This document shows, piece after piece, positions 1 through 5,945 of a stretch of DNA of 5,962 nt. Source of the stretch: Planctomycetales bacterium (GTDB lineage Bacteria; Planctomycetota; Phycisphaerae; SM23-33); NCBI GenBank assembly GCA_030673005.1, contig DAOVFI010000163.1, forward strand, positions 1 to 5,962, read 5' to 3'. Below the pieces are notes generated by a model. It searched no databases and was not told the origin of the DNA. It saw nothing but the letters and a program-made list of their open reading frames with translations. A program made the translations under genes and the position numbers. Within the stretch, counting starts at the first letter, position 1. Each line of letters starts with the position of its first letter.

Positions 1-2
1 AT

Positions 3-122
3 CGGAAGAAGTTCGACACGGCGGCGATCCGGGCGGCGTACAACCCTCCGGCGACCCAGCCGACGACATCGTCGAGACCGACGACGACATCAGCACCGGC
101 CAAAAAACACAAGGCTCGGTAA
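3..122 (+). CDS. C-terminal tail of an upstream gene (partial, frame uncertain)
   Basis: The left edge is open without a stop in this frame up to TAA at 120-122. It gives about 39 residues: a short ordinary stretch (KKFDTAAIRAAYN) followed by a low-complexity Pro/Thr/Ser/Ala tail ending in basic residues (KKHKAR). Third codon positions are strongly G or C, as in the other genes here, which is why this frame is preferred. The next frame (2-127, stop TAA 125-127) is also open and would give an acidic Gly/Asp-rich tail (DDIVETDDDI), so the choice is not secure. The function cannot be inferred from this fragment. Confidence 0.45.
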   Translation, partial: RKKFDTAAIRAAYNPPATQPTTSSRPTTTSAPAKKHKAR

Positions 123-231
123 GGTAAGACAATCTTTCCGCCGTTCGGGAAACAATGCTGGTTGGGCGGACCATCCTGAAAATGCACCCGTTATAAGAAC
201 CGCGCTATTTTGTAATGGACTCGCAGGTGCC

Positions 232-268
232 GCCGCCATATCCTGAAATCAGTCATGGCGGCAGGATA
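232..268 (+). repeat. Two interleaved inverted repeats in the leader of the secreted-protein gene
   Basis: GCCGCCAT (232-239) is the perfect complement of ATGGCGGC (255-262). TATCCTG (239-245) is the perfect complement of CAGGATA (262-268). The arms interleave (left 1, left 2, right 1, right 2), so in RNA they could form an H-type pseudoknot or two alternative hairpins. A further small hairpin, AGGAT/ATCCT (263-267/273-277), competes with the second pair. Whether this part is transcribed is unknown. Confidence 0.4.
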
Positions 269-278
269 GACGATCCTT

Positions 279-301
279 CCTGGTTTTATAAAAGAACCAG
301 G
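279..301 (+). repeat. Perfect 7-bp inverted repeat upstream of the start codon
   Basis: CCTGGTT (279-285) and AACCAGG (295-301) are perfect complements around a 9-base AT-rich loop, TTATAAAAG. The hairpin ends 29 bases before the ribosome binding site at 331-336. It lacks a following T-run, so it is not a standard intrinsic terminator. It could be a leader stem-loop or a protein-binding palindrome. GGTC/GACC (300-303/309-312) could form another small hairpin directly after it. Confidence 0.4.
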
Positions 302-330
302 TCTGACGGACCGACGTAAGAATTGAACTA

Positions 331-336
331 AAGGAG
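331..336 (+). promoter_or_regulatory. Ribosome binding site of the secreted-protein gene
   Basis: AAGGAG lies 6 bases before ATG 343-345, a near-ideal Shine-Dalgarno match and spacing. It fixes the start of the 640-residue protein. Confidence 0.85.
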
Positions 337-342
337 ATTACT

Positions 343-2265
343 ATGTTCAAGTGGAAAAGATGTGTGGTTATGCTTCTCGTCGTATCGCTGTTTGGTCTTT
401 CGAGTGCACAAGGTCAGCGGCGTGTCAGACGTCGGCCCGGGCCAAGACCGGTCAAGCCTGTGTCGCTGCCGGTCGGACCGCCGGCGGGCAACGTCCTTAT
501 GCACGTCCCATCCGGGTGCATGGGCTTTGTCGTCGTCAACAACATACAGAACTTCACCGGTAAAATAGATGCGTTTCTCAAGCAGATCAGTCCGCCGGAC
601 CAGCCGATAATTCCGGGCAAGGTACTGGACCTGATCTGCGCCCAGGCCAAACTGGCCGAAGGTTTCAATCCCAACGGCGGTTTCGCCGCCGTCATGCTCG
701 ATCCGCAGCAGTATGGCGTGGACCTGGTTTCGATGATCGACGGAGAGCAGCCGGGCGATGCGGTCCAAAAAAAGATGCCGGTGATCCTTATTGTCCCTAC
801 GACGGACAAGACAATGACCAAAATGCTGGCGGGACACGAACCGGTAAAAGAAGGTAATTACGTCAAACTGGGCCGGGGGCCGACCTACTGCATGGTGAAG
901 GGCAACTACGCACTTCTCGGTCCGAACCTCAAGGCCGTCCGGAACGTCGCCGCCGGGATAAAACCCGTCTTGCTTCAACTGTCGAGCGCCGATAAGGCCC
1001 TCGTCGCACGCAACGACGTAGCCGTCTGGGTCAATTTCAAGATGCTCGCCCCCATCCTCGACGCCGCCATCGTGAAGATAGAAAAGAAAATGGCGGAAGC
1101 CAAAGGCGGTGGGGGGAGAGCGATGCGACCCACCATGCCGGGTAAGATGATGTTCCATAATCTCTCCTCGGCTCGCGAAATAATCAAGCAGGTCTCCAGT
1201 GCTTCTGCCGGGCTGCGGATCGGGAAAACGGGCATCATGATCGAGGGCAGGGGCGCATTTCTCGCCGACAGCATGATGGGCAAGGTCCTGGCTGCGTATA
1301 AACCGATGGCCGGGTCACTGCTGAACCGCCTGCCTAACATGCCGTACGTGCTGGCCTTCGGTGCCAGGAACGAACCGAAAGCACCCAGGGATTTCAACAT
1401 CAAGCAAATCAACAACCTCCTGGCGAACGAGCCGTTCGCGGGCCTGTCGGCAGGCGCCAAGGCCAAGTGCCGCGGGATCATGCTGGGACTGGAGGACCAG
1501 ATCCAGGCCACGCAGGTCTATCTTGGCGGAATCACCACCGGAAACGGACAGGTCGGTATGGCGTGCGTGCTGGAATGCAAGTCGGCCGAGAAGGTCAAGG
1601 CCATGCTGGTCGATGGTGTAGCCGTCGCCGGAGAAATCATCCAGACCGTCAAGGATGAAGACTTCAGAAAACTCTCTGTCAAATACCATAAGTCCCTTGA
1701 GGTTGCCGGCGGCAAAAAGGTTGATGTCATCAGCATCGACCATCCTGAAATCAACTCGATGGAAGAAGCCGATCGCGATAAGATGAAGGCTATCCTCGGC
1801 GAGGACAAGATCCGCCTGCTGATTGCTTCTACCGATCCGAAGACACTGGTGATAACGATTGGCGGCGGAAAGGGCTTTTTGACCGAAGCGATTAAGACGG
1901 CAGCGGGCAGGACGGGAAGGCTCCACATGAGTCCCGAAGCCGCAAAAGCACTGGCGATGCTGCCGCGGCAGCGAATGGCAGTCGGGCTGTTTAATGTCGG
2001 CAACATCTTCACCATAATCAAGAACATATCAGCGGCCATCGGTGAGGAGCAGCCGCCGATTCCGCCGATAACGGCCAAGGAGCCGTTTGTCGGGTCCATG
2101 TCCATCAAGGGCAACGCCATCTCGTTCAACGCCTACCTGCCGACAAAGACGGTCGGAGAGGTTACCAAGGCCTTCATGGGTTTATTGATGATGAGGATGG
2201 GTCCTGGTCCCGGACCCGGACCGATGGTACCGGTGCAGCCCGTACCGCCGCCGGGGGCGTTCTAA
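343..2265 (+). CDS. Secreted protein of unknown function with two similar modules (640 aa)
   Basis: I do not recognise a named family. A strong ribosome binding site sets the start. Residues 1-24 form a classical signal peptide: basic start MFKWKRC, hydrophobic core VVMLLVVSLFGL, and a likely cut near SSA-QG. A basic, Pro-rich stretch follows (about 25-47). There is no lipobox and no second membrane segment, so export to the periplasm or beyond is inferred. The body seems to hold two related alpha/beta modules, about 55-320 and 330-613. For example ADKALVARNDVAVWVNF (from 216) resembles AAKALAMLPRQRMAVGLF (from 533), and each copy ends in a beta-hairpin plus helix. Module 1 is interrupted by a Gly/Arg-rich linker (about 253-268). 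The C-terminus is a Gly-Pro and Pro-rich tail (620-638). The layout vaguely recalls DUF3352-type proteins, but this is only an impression. No catalytic motif is visible. The gene stands alone on its strand, with about 190 bases before xerC. Confidence 0.85.
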   Translation: MFKWKRCVVMLLVVSLFGLSSAQGQRRVRRRPGPRPVKPVSLPVGPPAGNVLMHVPSGCMGFVVVNNIQNFTGKIDAFLKQISPPDQPIIPGKVLDLICAQAKLAEGFNPNGGFAAVMLDPQQYGVDLVSMIDGEQPGDAVQKKMPVILIVPTTDKTMTKMLAGHEPVKEGNYVKLGRGPTYCMVKGNYALLGPNLKAVRNVAAGIKPVLLQLSSADKALVARNDVAVWVNFKMLAPILDAAIVKIEKKMAEAKGGGGRAMRPTMPGKMMFHNLSSAREIIKQVSSASAGLRIGKTGIMIEGRGAFLADSMMGKVLAAYKPMAGSLLNRLPNMPYVLAFGARNEPKAPRDFNIKQINNLLANEPFAGLSAGAKAKCRGIMLGLEDQIQATQVYLGGITTGNGQVGMACVLECKSAEKVKAMLVDGVAVAGEIIQTVKDEDFRKLSVKYHKSLEVAGGKKVDVISIDHPEINSMEEADRDKMKAILGEDKIRLLIASTDPKTLVITIGGGKGFLTEAIKTAAGRTGRLHMSPEAAKALAMLPRQRMAVGLFNVGNIFTIIKNISAAIGEEQPPIPPITAKEPFVGSMSIKGNAISFNAYLPTKTVGEVTKAFMGLLMMRMGPGPGPGPMVPVQPVPPPGAF

Positions 2266-2273
2266 AGGGAGTC

Positions 2274-2291
2274 TTTGAATTTGAGTTTGAA
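2274..2291 (+). repeat. Three tandem TTTGAR hexamers
   Basis: TTTGAA, TTTGAG and TTTGAA follow one another without a gap, starting 8 bases after the stop codon of the secreted-protein gene. The AT-rich composition contrasts with the surrounding GC-rich genes. No role can be assigned; it may be a small slippage repeat. Confidence 0.5.
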
Positions 2292-2305
2292 CATTTAAGG
2301 TATCG

Positions 2306-2356
2306 AACGGCAAGCCGACTTTTGGAGATACATCCTCCTCCCGTCGGCTTGCCGTT
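2306..2356. repeat. Perfect 14-bp inverted repeat, strong hairpin between the secreted-protein gene and xerC
   Basis: AACGGCAAGCCGAC (2306-2319) is perfectly complementary to GTCGGCTTGCCGTT (2343-2356). The 23-base loop could itself pair GGAG (2324-2327) with CTCC (2335-2338). The stem is long and GC-rich, so it would be stable as RNA. On the plus strand only TTT follows before GC-rich sequence, so it is not a textbook intrinsic terminator, although it may still mark the end of the upstream transcript or protect its 3' end. It may equally be one copy of a dispersed palindromic element. Confidence 0.65.
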
Positions 2357-2390
2357 TCGCTGCGCTCATTTACACCATACTAATCTCATC

Positions 2391-2402
2391 GGGCTAAAGC
2401 CC
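2391..2402. repeat. Short GGGC-TAAA-GCCC hairpin upstream of xerC
   Basis: GGGC (2391-2394) pairs with GCCC (2399-2402) across the tetraloop TAAA. Together with the 14-bp inverted repeat 35 bases upstream, it gives this 191-base gap the look of a REP-like or degenerate palindromic element. No transposase or target-site duplication is visible. Confidence 0.4.
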
Positions 2403-2456
2403 CGCAACCGTCTTCGCCGATGGAAAAGACAGAGCGCGAATTGGCGATCAAGGGCT

Positions 2457-3470
2457 ATGACGACGATACCTGTCATTATTGTAAAATTCCTGGAGCATCT
2501 GGACCGGCAGCGGAATTTTTCCGAGCACACGGTCCGGTCGTACAGGACAGACCTGGTGCAGTTCTGCCGGTTTCTCGTCGGCGTCGAGAACGGTGCGGGG
2601 GCGACGGAAAGTGATGAGCCGCTTGTCCTGAATGAGGCTCAGTTAAAAACCTTGTCCCGTCGGCTGTTGTCGGCTAAACCGACCGAGGTGCGGGCGTTCC
2701 TGACCGTTCTGAGGAACGAGGAATATTCCCGCTCCACAATTGCCCGAAAACTCGCGTCCCTGCGCAGCCTCTATAAATATCTCGTCCGCACCGGGCAGAT
2801 GAAGACCTCGCCGGCATCTGTGGTCCGCTCGCCGAAACAAATCAAGCGTTTGCCGGCCTGCCTGGACGAGGCGCAGGTCGCCAGGCTCCTGTCGGCTCCG
2901 CTGACGGCCGAAGATGATAAGCCGTCGCCGGCGGGGCGTATGCCGGCGATGCGCGACCGGGCGATACTGGAGACGATATACTCTGCCGGCCTGAGGATAA
3001 GCGAACTGGTGGGTCTGAATATCGAAGATATGGACTTGACCGAAGGAACGCTCCACGTACGCGGCAAGGGCATGAAGGAGCGGATAGCGCCGCTGGGTTC
3101 GCCTGCGGCGACGGCAATCGAGGAATACCTCCGCTTGAGACGGGAATTCTTCCAGCCGGGACAGGGCCGGGCAGGGTCCGACGAAAGAGCATTATTCATC
3201 AATAAACTCGGCGGGCGGATAAGCGACCGGTCGGTCCGGCGGAAACTGGACAAGTACATCAGACAATCGGACCTGGACGGGAAAATCTCGCCGCACACGC
3301 TCCGCCACAGTTTCGCAACCCACATGCTCAACCGCGGCGCCGACCTGCGAAGCGTCCAGGAACTACTCGGACACAAGAGCATCTCCACAACCCAGATATA
3401 CACCCACCTGACCACCGCACGACTTAAAGAAACCTACGACAAGGCGCATCCAATGGCGAGGAAGGGATAG
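2457..3470 (+). CDS. xerC: Tyrosine recombinase XerC (337 aa)
   Basis: Site-specific recombinase of the XerC/XerD family, which resolves chromosome dimers at dif sites. An N-terminal SAM-like DNA-binding domain (about 5-113, FLEHLDRQRNFSEHTVRSYR) precedes the catalytic domain (about 134-330). All six active-site residues are present: R180 (AGLRISE), K204 (VRGKG), H280 and R283 (HTLRHSFATH), H306 (LLGHKS) and the nucleophile Y315 (TTQIYTH). The ending YDKAHPMARK and VQELLGH favour XerC over XerD. It exceeds the usual ~300 residues because of extra segments at about 43-75 and 150-163. ATG 2457 is chosen because it leaves ten residues before the first helix, as in E. coli XerD. An upstream in-frame TTG at 2322 would add 45 residues translated from the palindromic repeat region and is unlikely. 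The ribosome binding site is poor (AAGGG only two bases before ATG). No neighbouring phage or integron genes suggest mobility, so a housekeeping role is inferred. Confidence 0.93.
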   Translation: MTTIPVIIVKFLEHLDRQRNFSEHTVRSYRTDLVQFCRFLVGVENGAGATESDEPLVLNEAQLKTLSRRLLSAKPTEVRAFLTVLRNEEYSRSTIARKLASLRSLYKYLVRTGQMKTSPASVVRSPKQIKRLPACLDEAQVARLLSAPLTAEDDKPSPAGRMPAMRDRAILETIYSAGLRISELVGLNIEDMDLTEGTLHVRGKGMKERIAPLGSPAATAIEEYLRLRREFFQPGQGRAGSDERALFINKLGGRISDRSVRRKLDKYIRQSDLDGKISPHTLRHSFATHMLNRGADLRSVQELLGHKSISTTQIYTHLTTARLKETYDKAHPMARKG

Positions 3471-3481
3471 CCCTAAGTTAA

Positions 3482-4306
3482 CTAATCCTGTCCGTTTGCC
3501 AGGCGGATGAGTTTTGCCAGTCGTTCGGCGGCGCCTTCGTCGATTAATTGCCGGAGGCGGTCGGCGGAATAGAAGACCTCCAGCATGAAGGTCCCGTCGT
3601 AGCCGATACTGTGCATCGCCCGCGCCATGGCTTCGGCGTCGATGGTGCCGTAGGTGATCATATCATGGTCGTCGCCGGCGCCGGAGTTGTCGGAGATGTG
3701 AGCGTAGATCATCGCCCCGTCGGCTGCGGTGACGGCGGCTACCGGGTCGCCGACCATGTTCGCGTGCCCGGAATCAAAACACATACCCGTATTCGGAGCG
3801 CCCGCGTCGGCGAGTATGCCGACAAGTTCGGTTATGTCGGCGCCGATAACATGATAGTCGGGCAGGTTCTCGAAGGCGTACTCGATGCCGGCGCCGGCCC
3901 CGAATGCGCCCAGTTCGGCGACGGACTTCTTGAGTTGCTCGACGCGCAGCAACCGCTCTTCGGGCGGGACGCCTTCGCGGCGGATAGTGGAGCAGTGCAC
4001 CACCACCAGATTGCCGCCCAGGGCGAGACATACATCGGCCTCGCGCTTGTAGGTATCGACCGCGAAACGCCTGGCCTGCTCGTCCGGGGCCGACGGGTCG
4101 AACTGTTCGCCGAAGACGCCGTGCAGGCTGTCGCAGGGCATACCGCCGGAGGCAATCGCGTCGCGCATCTGCTCGACGGAGATAGAACGCTCCTGGTTAC
4201 GGTAGGCCTGAACGACCTGACAACCCAACCGGCGATAACACCCCAGCCATTCCGGCGGGTCAAAATCGTCGAAACCGATTGCTGCAATTGTGCCTAGTTT
4301 AACCAT
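3482..4306 (-). CDS. Xylose-isomerase-like TIM-barrel protein (sugar phosphate isomerase/epimerase family, 274 aa)
   Basis: A cytoplasmic TIM-barrel protein of the AP-endonuclease-2/xylose-isomerase-like superfamily, whose members isomerise or epimerise sugars, inosose or related compounds using a divalent metal. Barrel strands with likely metal or acid-base residues are visible in order: LHGVFG (H63), VVVHCST (H104), IEYAFENLP (E146), MCFDSGHANM (D178, H181), YAHISDN (H203, D206), GDDHD (H214) and MLEVF (E243). The length of about 275 is normal. There is no signal peptide. ATG 4306 is preferred, with a weak AGG about 8 bases upstream and an 11-base gap after mcsB. A TTG at 4321 would add five residues and overlap the mcsB stop. 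It is the third gene of the mcsA-mcsB cluster and is probably cotranscribed. The substrate cannot be told from sequence, and a link to arginine phosphorylation is not established. It converges on xerC with 11 bases between the stop codons. Confidence 0.88.
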   Translation of the reverse strand: MVKLGTIAAIGFDDFDPPEWLGCYRRLGCQVVQAYRNQERSISVEQMRDAIASGGMPCDSLHGVFGEQFDPSAPDEQARRFAVDTYKREADVCLALGGNLVVVHCSTIRREGVPPEERLLRVEQLKKSVAELGAFGAGAGIEYAFENLPDYHVIGADITELVGILADAGAPNTGMCFDSGHANMVGDPVAAVTAADGAMIYAHISDNSGAGDDHDMITYGTIDAEAMARAMHSIGYDGTFMLEVFYSADRLRQLIDEGAAERLAKLIRLANGQD

Positions 4307-4317
4307 TGTCGGACCTG

Positions 4318-5403
4318 TCAAAGTTTGCGGCGGCGAGAGGGACGTTTTTGAGGGCCGCCTAGTTTTTCACGGATAAGGTTTGCCCTGGCTTTACCTCGCT
4401 GGGACGGCGCCATTTCCCGCCCGTAAAACTTCTGCAAATGCGCCGGCTGGGTCAGCAGGGAAAGTTCGTTGAGCATCCGGACCGAAACGCCTTCGACTAT
4501 TTTCAGATTCAATCCGAGTCGGAGTTGACTGAGCAGGTACATCGTCTCCTCCGACGACATCAATCGCGCCGACCGCAATACCGCAAAGGCCCGGCAGACG
4601 CGGTCTTCGACGGCGGTGCGGCGATTTTCCATCAGGGCCTGGCGGGCGCGGCGCTCGTACTCGATGATGCCCGGAACGATCTGGTCCCTGAACTCCCCGA
4701 TAATCTGCTCCTCGCTCTTGCCGAGAGTTGTCTGGTTGGAAATCTGGAACATATCGCCGATAGCCTCAGTGCCTTCCCCGTACAGCCCGCGAACCGCCAG
4801 GTGCATGTCCCTTGCCGAACGGAGAACCTTTTCGATCTCGCCGGTTATCTTCAGCGCCGGCAGATGCAGCATTACGCTGACGCGCAAGGCCGTGCCCGCA
4901 TTGGTCGGGCACGCGGTCAGATAACCGAATCGGCTGGAAAATGCGAACGTAAGATGCCTCTCCAGCATCTCGTCAAGCCGGCATATTTCGCTGTAGCAGG
5001 CCTCCAGTTCCAGGTCGCCGGTGAGCACCTGCATACGGAGGTGGTCTTCCTCGTTGACCATGACGGCGACGGTTTCATCGGCGGCGACCGCCACGCCGCG
5101 AGGACCGTCGGACTCGGCGTGCTGGCGCGAAATCAGGTGCCGCTCGACCAGCAACTGGCGATCGAGAGGATCGGTCGATGCAATGTCCACGTAAAAGGCC
5201 CCGTCTTTCAGGACGCCGCCCAGCAGGACACGCCGCAGAATCTCGGCAATCTCGCGAACCTGTCTTTCGCTGCATCGAGACAGAAAGGACCTGCCCGCCA
5301 GGTTACGCGCCAGCCGGATACGAGAGGAGACCACCACGTCCCTGAACGGGCTTTCTTCCTTCAGCCAACCGGCCGGACGCCGCGATAGGTCCGTCAGATT
5401 CAC
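4318..5403 (-). CDS. mcsB: Protein arginine kinase McsB (361 aa)
   Basis: McsB transfers the gamma-phosphate of ATP to arginine side chains of proteins; in Firmicutes this marks them for ClpCP. The phosphagen-kinase catalytic domain covers about 20-254: SSRIRLARN (26-34), the NEEDHLR signature with catalytic glutamate (117-123), GYLTACPTNAGTALR (160-174, active-site Cys165), the RGLYGEG loop (205-211) and ISNQTTLG (221-228). A helical C-terminal domain (about 255-350) follows, then a basic tail (KRPSRRRKL). The length is close to the usual ~355. The start is GTG 5403, supported by GAGGAG five bases upstream and by the four-base GTGA overlap with the mcsA stop, which implies translational coupling. 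One oddity: the C-terminal pArg-pocket motif, RDxxRA in Firmicutes, reads RGKARA (336-341), so Asp is replaced by Gly. The conserved nucleotide-binding residues suggest an active kinase; a change in allosteric control is inference. Confidence 0.95.
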   Translation of the reverse strand: MNLTDLSRRPAGWLKEESPFRDVVVSSRIRLARNLAGRSFLSRCSERQVREIAEILRRVLLGGVLKDGAFYVDIASTDPLDRQLLVERHLISRQHAESDGPRGVAVAADETVAVMVNEEDHLRMQVLTGDLELEACYSEICRLDEMLERHLTFAFSSRFGYLTACPTNAGTALRVSVMLHLPALKITGEIEKVLRSARDMHLAVRGLYGEGTEAIGDMFQISNQTTLGKSEEQIIGEFRDQIVPGIIEYERRARQALMENRRTAVEDRVCRAFAVLRSARLMSSEETMYLLSQLRLGLNLKIVEGVSVRMLNELSLLTQPAHLQKFYGREMAPSQRGKARANLIREKLGGPQKRPSRRRKL

Positions 5404-5906
5404 AATTTCTCCTCAAAAAGCCCTTCGGACAATTCGTTGATGCGATCGCGAAGCCCTGCCGCTTCTTCATAATCCTCGCGGGCGATCGCTTCCTTGAGCC
5501 GGCCTCGCAGGCGGAGCAGTTCGCTCTGGCGGCGCTGGGATTCGGCTGCATTGGTCGGAACCTTGCCCGTGTGGCAGGACTGCCCTTCGTGCGACAGTTC
5601 CAGCAGCGGAACCAGTACGTGCTCGAACGCGTCGTAATCGTTCGGGCAGCCAAGCAGCCCGTTCCGGCGAAACTCAAGAAACGTAATCCCGCAAACGTCG
5701 CATCGCAGGTCGGACAGTTCCTTCTGTGCCGACGACTGGAGCATCAACTCCTCGATTATCTTGGAGATCGGCACCTGGGCCTTGATAGTGATGCCCTCAG
5801 CGGCTGCGCACTCCTGGCAGAGATGCCGCTCGATCTTCTGACCGTTGATTATTTCGGTCAGATGGACGGTGGCTTCGCGCTGGCATTTTTCACATTCAAA
5901 TTTCAT
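5400..5906 (-). CDS. mcsA: McsA, zinc-binding activator of McsB with a UVR motif (168 aa)
   Basis: McsA binds and activates the arginine kinase McsB. The N-terminal half carries the family's zinc-binding pairs: C5-x2-C8, C30-x2-C33 and C69-x2-C72. The fourth pair reads C87-P-N-D90, with Asp where Firmicutes usually have Cys. The HTGKVP motif (112-117) is followed by a UVR (UvrB/UvrC) helical hairpin at about 128-162, with the typical LKEAIAREDYEEAAGLRD core. The length of about 170 is normal. ATG 5906 is chosen because family members begin with the first CxxC almost at once (MKFECEKC) and because GGAG lies 8 bases upstream; a TTG at 5927 would add seven residues. The gene leads the mcsA-mcsB-isomerase cluster and its stop overlaps the mcsB start. 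No CtsR-type operator (tandem GGTCAAA-like heptads) is seen in the 56 bases upstream. Confidence 0.93.
   Translation of the reverse strand: MKFECEKCQREATVHLTEIINGQKIERHLCQECAAAEGITIKAQVPISKIIEELMLQSSAQKELSDLRCDVCGITFLEFRRNGLLGCPNDYDAFEHVLVPLLELSHEGQSCHTGKVPTNAAESQRRQSELLRLRGRLKEAIAREDYEEAAGLRDRINELSEGLFEEKL
5409..5414 (-). promoter_or_regulatory. Ribosome binding site of mcsB inside the end of mcsA
   Basis: Read on the minus strand, GAGGAG precedes the GTG start at 5403 by five bases. It lies within the last codons of mcsA (EEKL) and decides in favour of the GTG start and four-base overlap. Confidence 0.8.
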
Positions 5907-5907
5907 C

Positions 5908-5945
5908 CGAACCGCTCCGTTTCCCAACGGGTTTAATCGAACCGC
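5908..5945 (-). repeat. Pair of direct repeats (GCGGTTCG) upstream of mcsA
   Basis: GCGGTTCG occurs on the minus strand at 5938-5945 and again at 5908-5915, exactly 30 bases apart (about three helical turns). The nearer copy touches the ribosome binding site. It could be an operator pair or chance. No convincing promoter boxes could be assigned in the 56 bases available. Confidence 0.25.
5915..5918 (-). promoter_or_regulatory. Ribosome binding site of mcsA
   Basis: GGAG on the minus strand lies 8 bases before ATG 5906 and supports that start over the upstream TTG at 5927. Confidence 0.6.

Noticed and set aside
162..197. Possible sigma-70 promoter (TTGGGC at 162-167, TATAAG at 192-197)
   Set aside because: The spacing of 24 bases is too long, and no alternative pair of boxes in the gap is convincing.
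328..1158. 276-residue minus-strand open frame opposite the secreted-protein gene
   Set aside because: It is His/Arg/Asp-rich and lacks a ribosome binding site, while the plus strand has a strong ribosome binding site and a signal peptide.
2322..2456. 45-residue N-terminal extension of XerC from an upstream TTG
   Set aside because: It would translate the loop and right arm of the 14-bp inverted repeat and the GGGC hairpin. The peptide has no Xer character, and ATG 2457 gives the normal N-terminus.
2420..2614. 64-residue open frame starting ATG 2420, beginning MEKTERELAIKGYDDD, with a CxxC
   Set aside because: It overlaps the start of xerC in another frame and becomes Arg/Gly-rich low-quality sequence after about 40 residues. 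No ribosome binding site is seen. It is most likely a chance frame.
3471..3481. Possible bidirectional terminator between the convergent xerC and isomerase genes
   Set aside because: The gap is only 11 bases, with no hairpin or T-run.
3548..4297. 249-residue plus-strand open frame opposite the TIM-barrel gene
   Set aside because: It is a shadow of the isomerase-like gene: its composition is Val/Gly/Asp-rich with no motif, while the minus strand shows clear barrel motifs.
4438..5388. 316-residue plus-strand open frame opposite mcsB
   Set aside because: The minus strand encodes all McsB signatures. The plus-strand product shows no recognisable domain and is a GC-rich antisense frame.
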